DNA from: Dioscorea cayenensis subsp. rotundata
Taxonomy: Eukaryota; Streptophyta; Magnoliopsida; Dioscoreales; Dioscoreaceae
Reading direction: 5' to 3'
DNA: 64,000 nt
Assembly (NCBI RefSeq): GCF_009730915.1
Contig: NC_052479.1
Location: 2,232,001-2,296,000 of the forward strand
Numbering within the stretch: position 1 is the first letter of the stretch; every line of letters begins with the position of its first letter. A program made the position numbers and the translations under genes. The notes under the pieces were generated by a model. It had not been told where the DNA came from and made no database searches. It saw only the letters and a program-made list of their open reading frames with translations. Positions 11,427 through 22,914 of the stretch are shown piece by piece.

Positions 11427-12646
11427 CTAAAGCAAATAACACTGGTCCATTTCTCTCCAATTCAAGTACATCACACTTGCAAGATAGTGTGTGTAAGCTC
11501 CAGCAATAACAAGAACATGGAAGAGCTGATGGCTATGTCCTACAAGATCGAACTTCCCCGGCATCCACCTTTCTGGCATCCTCGTTGCATAAACAACCAC
11601 TCCAAGCCCATAGAAACCACCCATCACAAGCTCATACATTGCCGTCATCACTGCCACCGGTTCCTCGTTGAAAACCATCAGCTTGTGTATGATAGGCACA
11701 AGACCTGATACACCCATGCAGAAGAAGAGCAATGCACGTACAGACCTAAACTCCGGCGTCTGAAACACTGGCACAAGCGAAGCCAAAATAGCGGCAACAC
11801 CGAAGACTGTAATGAAGCCGATGTAGAGGTTTCGGACAAAGGGGTCACACATGAAGGTGTAGTAAACAAGAGGGTAGAAAGAGGTGACAATTAAGGTTGA
11901 GATTCCAGCGTAGTCCAGTCTGAGCATGGTGTATGCACAGTGCTCCGAGTGGCATGATAGAAGGTGGCACACACTGCTTGTTAACAAGCAAAACATGGCT
12001 CCAAACAAGTATGCATAGAATGGCCAACGTGTAGTCGTACTCTCAAGCACATCATCATCTTTCATAATACTCTGCATTGATATAAAGGGGATCTTTATTA
12101 AATATATGTTCTGATTAGCATTAATATGGCAACAAATGCATCAAAATTAAAGAGAGAATATAAATATATACCAGGATATTAATGATGTTGGTTTGGTTGG
12201 CTGGAACTTGAGCTCTGAATACTGTGGCAGAAGTAGCATTCAAGGACATGATTATGACTTTGTCTGAGTTCTGACTGAAGGCTAAGGGAGCAAAGGCATG
12301 CATGGTGCATAAGGTGAGAGTGAGGAAGATGATGAATCCTATCAAATGCCTGAAAATAAAGACAGGTTCATGTTAGACAAAGATAAATATTAGATGAAGC
12401 TTGAAAGTTTCATATATATATAAAGGTATGAATGTATGTGTAGAATGTTGCTTACGTCCAGATGTTGAGTGTTTCATTGTGAATTGAGAAGATGCTGAGA
12501 ATGGTTTGCTTCCATGGCCATTGAGAACGGTAGTAGTTCAAGATGAACTCATTGTCTTTGAGGAAAGTTGGGAGAGATTCAAATCCCACAAGCTCAAGCT
12601 CACACTTTGCAGCCTCTTTGCACTGAAAAGAGCATGTCTTTCCCAT
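11427..12646 (-). CDS. Heptahelical transmembrane protein (HHP/PAQR family), copy 2
   Basis: Same architecture as the copy at 2294-3513, shifted by exactly 9133 bases. Exons are 12646-12456, 12349-12172 and 12071-11427, encoding 337 residues. All reading frames compared are identical in amino-acid sequence to copy 1; the base differences I noticed in exons are silent (for example a Phe and a Leu codon in exon 3). The PAQR histidines at 159, 304 and 308 and Asp176 are retained, and splice junctions are intact, so both copies look functional. The leader just before the ATG differs slightly from copy 1, and its TATA box is CTATAAATAAG. Confidence 0.9.
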
Positions 12647-12753
12647 TGTAGATAAGCTAGAAATTTCTCTTTTTCTCTTCTTAAAGCTTGAAGGAATATT
12701 GATTACTGAGGTTTAGTTTGAAAGAAGCTATGGAAGTGGGAATGGTTTCAGTT

Positions 12754-12765
12754 CTTATTTATAGA
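12754..12765 (-). promoter_or_regulatory. TATA box of HHP copy 2
   Basis: On the minus strand CTATAAATAAG lies at the position equivalent to CTATATATAAG of copy 1, about 110 bases before the ATG. Confidence 0.5.
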
Positions 12766-13735
12766 CTTGAGAATTTTCATTGATTTCCAGGAGGTTGCTT
12801 GAGCTGAACTGGTCTCTCAGTGTTTTTTTTTTAATTTAAGACAGGATATCATAGTGGGACTTGGTCATCAATTAGCTTCTGATCTACTTGCTATTTGTAT
12901 TTGACTATATATATATATATATAATATAAAGTGGCGTTGAATTTGGAGTTAATGTGCTCAGTGGCTGACAGTTGAATGCATCTGGTCAAGAGATGCATAC
13001 TGTGTATGAATCGATATGTATGTGACGTATGTTAACCAAGCACATATATATATATATATATATATAAAGGTTTGTTTGAGTTCATGAAGTGATGGAGGTC
13101 AAGTCAAGCATGAAAACATGTATATGTCTCATATGAGTAAGGTCAATTAGGTAGAGTTACAAGGATTGTTTAATGGAAGTCGCTAATTCATTTGTGTGTT
13201 ATGTACTAAAATAAAGAGATAAATACTACATTTAAAAGGAAGAAAAAAAAAAAAAAACACAGATGAGAGAAATGTGGAAGAAAATTTGAAAATTTCATTT
13301 TAACTTTTGAGTCCCTTTTTTAAAAAATAATAATTCATAATTGATTGCCAAACTATAATTTAATATTAATTTATATCTTTTAATTTCAAAAAAATATAAA
13401 AATATATTAATTTTATTTTTAAATTAAATATAAACTTTTTGTTTTAATCTGTAAATTATATAAATATCTTTATTTTTATTTTTTACTAACACAAACATGT
13501 TAATAAAATCACTTTGAAACCCTTGTTTTTTTTTTTTAAAGGACCAATTAATCCCCAACTTTCAAAAAGAACATTTAAAACAAAAAAAAATAATTAAAAG
13601 TATATATAGTAAATGACCAGATTTTCTCTCTTATGTGACTAGTTGGTCAAGTGACATTTCCAACAAGTTGGCTCTCAACCTATAGAAAGTTCAGAGATGT
13701 TTTCCTTGAAAAAGAAAAATAACAAAAAAATTAAC

Positions 13736-14281
13736 ATAATGTTGATCCGATTAAGCTCATGCATGACTCATCTGGACAGAGGCAAGCTTGAGGATGAACT
13801 TTCTTATGATCAAGCAAGTTCATTTCCGCCACTATATGTTGAGAAGAGCTAGCTCACCAGGCCTCCAGGAGATCACTCATGGCTAGGAGAGCTCGTGAGG
13901 TTAAAAATGAAAAATTAGTTGATTAGATAATTGGTTGAGATATAAAAATCCTTTCCAAAATTTTTTTTTTATGTTTTTTTAATTGGAAGGATAATTAGCT
14001 TTTTTTTAAATTACAAAAAAATATTTTGTTTCATATATTATTTGGCCATAAACCATGAAATACATCATTTTAGTCCTTTCACAAATATATCAACTAAATT
14101 AAAATTTTAAAAATATATACAGATAAACACACTATATTCCCATCTTGGAAGACCATAAGACCAAAGTTACAAATACTTGAACATGCATACATTTTCACCC
14201 AATTTTTTTTTTTTTTAAATTTATGGGAAATAATATTTGAAGAAAATTTGTATGATCCCATCAGTTGAAAGTTTAGCATCA
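13736..14281. other. AT-rich spacer, no gene seen
   Basis: Unique-looking sequence to about 13920, followed by long T and A runs. No supported coding region. Confidence 0.5.
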
Positions 14282-14290
14282 ACCAACAAT

Positions 14291-15965
14291 TGGGTAAATA
14301 TCTTGAGTGGGTACTATACTATGTTCAAATTTTACTTTGAGCACCGAACTTCAATTTATATCATTTCAGTTATCCAACTTCAATTTGATTTCACTGGACG
14401 AGTACCAAGAGGTTTCTGGGAGGAATTTGATAACGTTGTAGCTAGAATTGCCTTATCAGTAGCAATTGACGATGTCATCTATTGATGTGTGTATGCCACG
14501 TCATTGATGAGTATAATTTGCACTCAATATATAGACCTTCTTTAACTCATAATAAATTAAATTTGAATTATTTTAAACCAATTTTACTCCTAATTTTATT
14601 ATTATTGCGTTGTAGGAAAGAAAGAGAATGATTTGAAGGAAGAACATGTAAAAAGCACAAAATTGGAGGAAGAAGAGCAAAGTTTCAACAAAAAGGGAAC
14701 AAGCAAAATAAAAAATCTAGCACCTAGGCGCTACAACATCAAGAGGTACAAAACAGAAAGTATAGCGCCTAGGCTCTATAGTCTTTGGCGCCTAGGCGCT
14801 ACCCCAATTTTTATGTTATAAAAGGAGCTAGGGTTGAGACGAAAAAGGAGAAATTTCGGAGAGATCAAGAGACTGGGAGCGAAGATTCGGCGTGGATTCA
14901 TTGCTAGGCTTTAGTTTTTAGTTTTTCTTTGTTTATTTGATTATGAACCTTATTCATATGTTGAACTTTGCAATTATTATGTTCTAAATACTTTTTCTAG
15001 GGCTACGATATGATGTAGCCAGACTATGAAAACCTAGATTTTTATTTTTGTTTAATTTAATTGATGCTTGTTTCAAGACTATGTTGGATATTTTAATCTA
15101 TGCTTAATGCTTGTGATTGCTTGATCACCAATTGCATGATTAGTAATTTGATTTGAGACCGAGAGGTGATAATTGAATTAGGTCTTGGTTGAAATAATAT
15201 ACAATCATCATAAGATAGAGATATTTATGAGGTTGTATGCATAAATTTCTAAAGCTTAATAAGTTCCATAGATTCACAGTTATCTCAGAGATGATGTTAA
15301 CTTATCTAGTGGAATATGCTATTGATGCTTGAGAAAGATCAATATGTAATTTAGAGAAATTTGATGACAACATAAGAAACAAATATTGATTGATTGAGCT
15401 AGATGATCTAGGTGGAATTAGTCTAGGTGAACTCGAAAACCCTAGAATCTCTTGACATTGATTTATATAACTCCCTTTCTCTCTCTCTCTCTAGTCCTTG
15501 AATTAGATTTTCTAAACTAAATCTTTTCAACCTCATTAATAAAGTAGAATTAGGGTTACTGATTTTGGTAATTAATAAACTCAATCCTCATGGGACGATA
15601 CTCTCTTATCATTATATTACTTGTTTGTGATAGCGTACACTTGCGTTATATAAATCACAATCAATAGTCATCAACAATGTACATGTTACCACCTATTATG
15701 TACACGACGACATCATTGAATTGCATAATAGGTGACTACATTGACATTGTTGATGATGTGGTATGTATGCATAAGTAGATGACGCCATGAATTGCTGCTG
15801 ACAAGGCAATTCTGGTAGCATCGTCATTAAATTCCTCTCAAAAACCTCTTAGTACCCGCTTGGTGAAACTAAATTGAAGTTCGATAACCGAAATGATACA
15901 AATTGAAGTTTGATGCTCAAAGTGAAAATTGACCATAGTACAGTACCTACTCAAGATATTTACCC
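14291..15965. mobile_element. Mutator-type foldback element with long TIRs and 9-bp TSD
   Basis: Two arms of about 230-240 bases, 14291-14530 and about 15730-15965, are inverted copies of each other. Both carry GGGTAAATATCTTGAGT at the tip, then GTACT.TACTATG, CTTTGAGCA, AACTTCAATTT and AAGAGGTTT in the same order. Perfect 9-base direct repeats ACCAACAAT flank the element (14282-14290 and 15966-15974). Long TIRs plus a 9-base duplication are typical of Mutator-like elements. No transposase is present, so it is non-autonomous. Its interior is mostly an LTR-like sequence (separate entry). Confidence 0.85.
14611..15640 (+). mobile_element. Gypsy-like LTR nested in the foldback element
   Basis: The interior looks like one long LTR. 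It starts TGTAGGAAAG, contains a TATA-like TATAAAAGGAGC at about 14817-14828 followed by a leader, and ends near a GGGACGATACTC...GATAGCGTACACTTGCG motif characteristic of Tat/Athila-type gypsy LTR 3' ends. TTGCGT occurs at both proposed borders (14605-14610, 15641-15646) and may be the target duplication, but the right end then reads AC rather than CA, so the border is uncertain. Three GCGCCTAGGC-type palindromes lie at about 14718-14802. Confidence 0.5.
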
Positions 15966-16171
15966 ACCAACAATCAGTTGAGTCATAAATCTATATACTA
16001 ACTTTACCGTAATACAAAAATAAAAATGCAATATTAAACCTAATAAAAACAACAATTAGAAGAATATAGATATTTATAACATTTATAATTCTATTCATTT
16101 CTCAAAATTAAAGGATAAAAAAATAGTTTACATCTAAAAAAATCACGGCAAATAAAAAACGGTTACCTAGA

Positions 16172-16948
16172 TAGTGGCTGAACTAGGAGGCAAGTGGGGC
16201 TTTAGCCCTCCTCGGCTCCGGTGAGGCACCTATCGGGTGAGATTTTTTATATGTATATTAATGTTTGATAATGTATTGTTTGTATTTAGCCATTATATAA
16301 TGTAAATGTCCTTGAGTGGTTGGTGGGAATTAGATGATAAGAGCTCACCTTGGTTTAAATCATGTGGTTTGCAATGTGATGTTTTTATACATTTACTAAT
16401 TAAAAATAAGTTTTTTTTTTAATTTTCAAAAAATTGCTGAAATTTTAAATTTTTGAAATTTTAAAATTTTGAAATTTTAAATTTTATAAAAATTTAAGGG
16501 AAAAATTAAATTGATAATGTGGCATTGAAATTTCAAATTTTCAATAAAAATTTATGAATAATATTAATAAAATTTATAAAAAAAATTTAATAATTAAAAA
16601 AAATAAGTTGATAATGTGGCATGGCAAATATGAATTAGTTGTCTAGTTGAACATAGTTGATTTTTATATAACAAAATTATTAACTTAATTTTATAAAATT
16701 TTTTTGTATTTTTTGGATGATAAGAGTAAATGAATGATAATTAGTTGTCTAGTTGAACATAGTTGTTTTTTTATTCAGATACATCATGCCAATGATAGTA
16801 GTTCAAATTATTGTTAATGTTTTTTTTTCACTATATATATATATATATTTAAATTGTAGTTATATTATTGAATTAATTATTTTATTAAATAATTTTGTTC
16901 TATTTTGACATCAACCCCCCTTACCGGTGAGTTTTGGTTCTGCCATTG
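16172..16948. mobile_element. hAT-type MITE with 8-bp TSD
   Basis: The ends are imperfect terminal inverted repeats, TAGTGGCTGAAC and CAATGGCAGAAC (the latter read from the right end), resembling the common plant hAT end CAGTGGCGGAACC. A perfect 8-base duplication TACCTAGA flanks it (16164-16171, 16949-16956). The interior is AT-rich and non-coding, so the 777-base element is non-autonomous. Confidence 0.8.
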
Positions 16949-17149
16949 TACCTAGACAATGTATGACTCAATATTACAAATCTATATAAAAAAAAATTAT
17001 AATATATATATTTCATAAAAATAACTCAGAGAGTGCTTTCAAGTATATATCTAGCAGAACATCTTTTAATCGGTATTATCGATCATAAATTAAGCGCCAT
17101 TACAAGTAAACTCCATGTGACCTTTGCTTGGTGAACATGCACATGCATG

Positions 17150-17428
17150 TTATATATATACCCACACCTAGAGGGGAGGGGGGTAGGCTGAGATTTGGCC
17201 CAGCTCGAAATTGGCATGGGAAAATCCACTGGGACAGCTGACCCGTCGGGCTCGATTACGAGTAAGGTGTTTCTAAACCCGTGACCTAACAGGTTGACTC
17301 GCCAGATCACCCGGATTAGTCAATCCGGTCAACCCACCAGTTTATTATCAATGTTGCTTCATGGGATTTGAACCCATGAACTCAAAGATGGGGAATCAAA
17401 GGTTTACCACGTAAGCTCCATTTTATTC
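17150..17428 (-). mobile_element. tRNA-derived SINE-like element
   Basis: On the minus strand GAGCTTACGTGGTAAACC (right end) resembles box A, and GGGTTCAAATCCC (17375-17363) matches box B at tRNA-like spacing. The body continues leftwards with a pyrimidine-rich tail near 17170. A target duplication was not found, so ends are approximate. It could instead be a degraded tRNA pseudogene with flanking sequence. Confidence 0.45.
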
Positions 17429-17689
17429 TTGATTGTATTACTAGAAAGGACTATATGTAGTTGTAGGATAAAAATCAAAAAAAATTATTAGGAGAAAACT
17501 AAAACAAACGCAATACACTTTCACAAATATTTTATTAAAAATATTTTTTATACTATGTATACATTAATTTATAAAAAATCAAGAGGCCAAATTAATAATG
17601 AAATTAATATATATATATATATATATTAATTTGTAAAATATCAAAGTACTAAATAATAAATTTTCATAAATATTTTTTAAAAAATAGTT

Positions 17690-19830
17690 TTTTTATCAAC
17701 CATCTTTTAACAAATTAGTACCAAATCTGCCATGCTCTAACCTGCCAGCCATAACTCGACAACTGCTGCAATAACCCATGAAGGGATATCCACATCACTA
17801 AACCCTCGAGTGGTCGCAAGGCTAACCAAAACCTTGAGATTTCACATTTCGAAATACGAATAACAATAATACACAACGTGTGAAGAATGGAATACAACAT
17901 CATCACAGAGGAAACAACAAACAAAACCTGATAATATAGAGTTCAAGAAATATAATGGTCACAAGTATACAATGTTTTCCAAGAAGAACAGATAATAGAC
18001 AAATCATGCATAAAGAGTTTTAAATGCACTAGGATCCATATTCTAATATAATGTAAAATGTGCAAAGGAACATACTCAAGACTAGAAATAAACAGAATAG
18101 ATAGAAAATGCTGAGCGCTCCGCTTCGCCGCAATGCTACTAGCCACTAGAGCCTGCAAGAGAAGGAGAGGGTGAGTAATCTAAGTCACTCAGTGAATGGG
18201 TTAGCACAATTCTAAAAGAATATAAAAACAAATCAATAAATTTCCAATAGCCAATCTTTTACAAAAACCATATAATCCCTGAACCATTTTACATTTATAA
18301 GACCATATAAATGCTAGATATTAATCCCCGATGTTCAAAAACCCAAAACATATGTTTACACAAATATATTCAAAAGCTCAAAACTTTTCATCAAGTATCT
18401 AGCAAATAAATGTACATAAAACTCATAATGAACGTAAAACTCCAATTTATTAAATAAAGTTTCCAACTCTCACAAATACCGATTTTGACATAATACTATT
18501 TTTAAAGCATTAAAACATAAAACTCATCATCAATTAAATTTTTCCAAAGAATATATAAGATATCACATCTCGAAGATATCATTTGTATGAAAAACATATT
18601 TTTTTTTATCAAATACATAGATTTCATCTCGAAGAAATGAGCAATGGCCTAAAAACACTTTCCAACTTAGCTACCGCCGTGACTAAATTTAGAACCGTCA
18701 AAGTCTTTATAACCTTGACAGTGACCCACCGAGAATTCTTGTGGTGACTCCGGATTCTCGATGTGTATCCATTTAGGGATCTACGCCACCTAAATTGGAA
18801 GGTAAACATGGGTCTTCACGCCACCTTATCAGGCTAGCCATGAAGACTTCCCACTATATCAGGGAAGGACTACGCCCAGTCACTATCAAAACCTGTGAAA
18901 GCTCAATAACACAATACATACATAATACCCATAAAGTCTAGATCCAGGACACATCCCATACCGGGAACAAAAACCCATTCCACAAGTATCGATGGTAAAA
19001 GCACATAAATATGTACACACGGTTTCATAAATCTTTTCAATTCCAATAAACCAAAGCCAGAAGTACAATAAGTGCATAAAGCTTCATAATTCTTTTCAAA
19101 CCCGCTATACCAACATAGTCATAAATACTTTCATCAAATAACAAGCGTTTTGCTCATTTCAAAACCTATCCAAAAACATGAGTATTTTCATTAAACATCA
19201 AGAATTTTCTATTATTAATTAATAGTAAGGAAAATACCTTCCGAATCAATCAACATATCTATTTAAATACGATAGAACCATGAGTCAATCTCAAATCGAA
19301 CAACATATCCATTTTAATAACCATGAATCAATCTCAAATTGAATAGTGAAAACACTTGAATCATATTCTACTAGAAATGTGCATCAACTTAACCCACTCA
19401 CAACTTAGGCTAGAAAAAACTGCAAGCAAGCTACTCCTTCTCTGGCTCCTTGCCACGGGATGAACACTCACCACCTAACCAACCAAACACAATAACAAAC
19501 CACAAATAAGAATAAACAAATAAACACAAGAATGAACCCTAGGTTCAACCAAGCAATGCAACCCTAATGAGGCCTACGGTTGGCTCACAACTGGGTTTCA
19601 GGGTTCCCAATGAATTCTTAAGGGTTTGAGCTCCAACAAACGAACACACTAAAAACCACAAAAACGAATTCGAACATACCAAACAAACTCGGCTAACCTG
19701 TCAAGGCAAGGGCTCGAACCACAGTTCTAGTCTAGGCACACAAAAAGACCAAAACACCACAAGATCCCTAAACATGCACATCTCTAAATTCCCTTAAATA
19801 GGGGCGCTATTATTTGTCATATATATATAT
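17690..19830. mobile_element. LTR-like non-coding tract
   Basis: No coding potential. It contains GTGAGTAATCTAAGTCACTC (18170-18190), a GAGACCCA/GTGACCCACC-type segment (18720-18730), repeated short AATCTCAAATCGAA/AACATATCC stretches (19285-19345) and ACCACCTAACCAACC (about 19470). The style matches long non-coding LTRs of plant gypsy elements and recalls 1-1333, but no matching second LTR, primer site or duplication was found. The class is an inference. Confidence 0.3.
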
Positions 19831-20900
19831 ATATAAGATTAATTTTATCAATTTGTAAAAAAAAATAATGTTTTAATATATATATATATATTTTTTAATT
19901 ATATACAAATTTTTTAAAAAATATTATTTAAAAAAAAAGAAAAAGGTGGGGGTAACCCCTTGCTCTGCTTCTGAACTTAATTATGAATCTCAATATATTT
20001 GAATAATGGTAGCTACCATATTCTTTTGATTAGTTATAAAATATAGGAAGATTTGAAGTTAGTAACTTCTTTTTCAAAGACAGACAACATGATGAGCACA
20101 ATAATAACAACTCCTAGAATTCGAGACCAAAGTCAAAGCTAAGAGCCAACCCCAATTGTGATGAATAAATAAGTAGATAATAACTTCGGTTCAAAGCAAG
20201 AGAACTACTTGGTAATTAATTTCTCTCACACTCAAGAAGATATGCTGATAACTTAATTTGATCGGTAAACAAATTAAAATGCAACTTATTTTTTATCCTT
20301 TTTAAAATTATTTTGACTTGTCTTAAATCCTTTTAAGTTATTATAAAGGAAAATTACTTACTAGTTGTCTCTGAAACTTTTCTTTTATTCCAATAAGTTC
20401 TTTAACAAAATAATATCCTCCATAGTCCATCATTTTTTAGTCAGTTCTATTTTGTCCCTCCCGTCACCTTTGGCAGTCTATATTTTTGAAAACCCCCATA
20501 TTACCCTTTGACTTTTTGGGAGAGATTTTTGGCGCCTTGATTTGTCAAAGTATGGTGTCTTGTACTTTACCTTGCTTCACAAGTCTTCTCTTTACTTTTT
20601 GTCTTACTGGAGAAGCCTGCATCTTCTTCATTTTATTGGCCTCTTCTTCCTCCTTATCATTTCCTATGGAGTGATCTTTCTCTTTTATCACCCATCTCTA
20701 TTTCCCCTTCTATACTCTTCAGTAAAGCACCACTCTGGCAGCGATCACATTATCTTGAGGTGAAGGTATCTCCTGGATCCCCATCAAGGTGTATATTTTG
20801 GTCATATTAATATGTTTTTACTAACTATCACGTTCACGAGTCCTTCATCTATAATGGTTTTTGTTGATGCAGACCCTTGATGGATATATTTTACACTGTT
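19831..20900. other. AT-rich DNA before the Mutator transposase
   Basis: TA repeats and poly-A/T runs to about 20060, then sequence without a recognisable gene. Overlapping open frames at 20486-20763 have no family features. It may contain the 5' end of the Mutator-like element, but I could not find its terminal repeat. Confidence 0.4.
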
Positions 20901-20923
20901 GTCAAGTGTAAAGGGGATGGTAT

Positions 20924-22660
20924 GTGTTAGATTTCATTGTCTTAACTAGATGGCAGACAATATTGGAGGAGATATGCACATATTGGGCTCTTGAACCTCC
21001 TACAGTGCGAGTAAAGTATATAACCCCAGACGAGCACAAGACAATATCCACCATTAGCTCAAAGGATGACTTTCAGAATATGTGTAATATTCACAGTATA
21101 TTCAAAAAACCAGTGGTGGATATGATCGTTGAGACTGTGAATGGAACAATGAAGGCTACCTCAAGTTCACCAATGCCACCGTACATATCGCATAATTTTT
21201 GGCTTTCCACGTATTTTTAGTTTTGCAGTCACAAGATTTAGTCCCTTACAACGGTGAATGTATAATGTGGAAAGGATTTCATTGTGTTTTGTTTTTCGCT
21301 TTTGTGGCCATTAATATGTCTTTATATATATGATCATTTGTTTTTTTATTAATTTTATTTTGTAGTCATTAGTTTTTGATATTAATAAAGATTATTAGCC
21401 ATAAATATTCAGCTTTATATTGTTGTTGTTTATTTATTTTACTAATTGTTTACTCAATGCATATAACAAGGGATCCATCATCATAAAATACATTGTCGAC
21501 ATTGCCACTAGTGATACATGGAGGAGCCATAACAATATTCAATTGTTCACAAGATACAGAAGTTGAAATTTTCATGATTGGGCAACGCTTCGAAAATGCA
21601 AAAGAATTCAAGCATGCATTATGTGAGTTAGCCATTAACAGCAATTTCAACTTCACGTTCATAAAAAATGATAAAGATAGAGTTACAGTCACATGTGTTG
21701 CTGAGGGATGTCAATGGCATGTCCACACCTCAAGAGATAGCAACCTACCCACATTTAGGATAAAAAATACCCAAAATACTCATACATGTGGTGGGGGTAT
21801 TGGCACAACATCTCATTGAAGGGCTTCTAAAAAATGGGTTAGTAGGCAAGTAATGAAGAAATTGCGAGATCATCCTCTATACTGGGACATAGACATACAA
21901 CGCTATATATTGTGTGATCATGGTGTTCGGCTACCATACAAAACAGGCCTGGATGGTAAAAAGGTGGCAAAGGGAATTCTCCATAGAAGCAATGTTGCAA
22001 GTTATGATTTATTGATATGGTATGCACGTAAGGTTTCTGAGACCAACCTAGGTAGCATCGTTATCATTCTTAAGCGTGGCTTTTTTGCTTTCGTGCATCT
22101 TTTGATGGTTTTAAGCATGGTTGTAGATCCATGCTATTTCTAGATGGCACCAATTTGTTAGGTAAATATGGTGGTATCCTACTAGATGTAATCACTAAGG
22201 ATGGTGATGAAGGTTTATTTCATTTAGCTTTTACTATTGTTGATAATGAAACTATCAAGAATTGGACGTGGTTCATTTCCACTTTGGGTTATGCAATATA
22301 TGGTCAAGATGACTGTGACAAGATCATTACATTCATTTCAGACCGTTCTAAGAGACTTGTCATTCTATTGCAAAAGTTTTTCCCTCTGCCCCACATGGCT
22401 ATTGTTTACAATATCTCCAAGCAAAAGTTTTGAAGTCTAATGGCCTCCTAGGGAAATGATTAAAAGATGAGTGCTGGAGCTTGATTGTGAAGATTGCATA
22501 TGCATGCACATCCTCAGAATATGATGAAGTTGTGGGTGCCTTGTCAATGGCATCAATACAGGCCTGTAATTAGTTATTTCAAAAGTCGGACATGATGCAT
22601 ACAAATGAGAATGTCTTGTGTGGCCCTTCTTGCTGCTCCAGATCATTGTCCTGATGCAAT
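20924..22660 (+). pseudogene. Mutator-like (MULE/MuDR) transposase remnant
   Basis: Segments in several frames reconstruct the order of a plant MuDR-type transposase. A PB1-like N-terminal region is at 20924-21190. The MuDR DNA-binding domain follows at 21570-21800, with CVAEGCQWHVHTS and a C-terminal HTCGG. Then comes WVSRQVMKKLRDHP (about 21837-21878). The catalytic core has LDGTNLLGKYGG (22139-22174, first Asp), DGDEGLFHLAFTIVDNE (about 22201-22251), WTWF, and FISDRSK (second Asp, about 22333-22353). Sequence after 22440 still resembles the downstream helical part (SEYDEVVGAL). Frameshifts near 21815, 22090-22130 and 22440 plus in-frame stops make it non-functional. It runs towards an opposing pseudogene at 22915-24715. 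Confidence 0.8.
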
Positions 22661-22914
22661 ATGAAAAAAATAATTAATTCAGTAGGCGATAGCCTGATAC
22701 CAGGACGTGATAGTGCATATATATCACTCAAAACTAATGTGGTATGCCAATAGTAAACATTAGTGACAAATATTATACACTTATTGCAAAAAGTAAACCA
22801 GAATGTATTAATGTTGTACGACAACTTGAAATATTGATTACCCTAGCAAAAAATTGGATTGCAAGTCAAAAATTCATACTAAAAATTCTGATTCAGAACA
22901 TTTGAACAATGTCC

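Larger units (their letters stand above)
10970..13735. repeat. Duplicated HHP segment, copy 2
   Basis: Second copy of 1334-4760 in direct orientation. It lacks both the solo LTR and the SINE found in copy 1 and so preserves their empty sites. Gene, introns and proximal promoter align closely; distal flanks differ by small indels. To the left it abuts the copia element target duplication; to the right it ends near 13735 in unrelated sequence. Confidence 0.85.

Noticed and set aside
14237..14485. 82-codon open frame
   Set aside because: Lies in the inverted arm of the Mutator-type element and has no protein features.
17363..17375. A tRNA gene
   Set aside because: Box A and B are present, but no cloverleaf closing stem was apparent and the sequence continues as a SINE-like body.
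21450..22143. Separate small genes at the Mutator locus
   Set aside because: The frames are consecutive pieces of one transposase broken by frameshifts.
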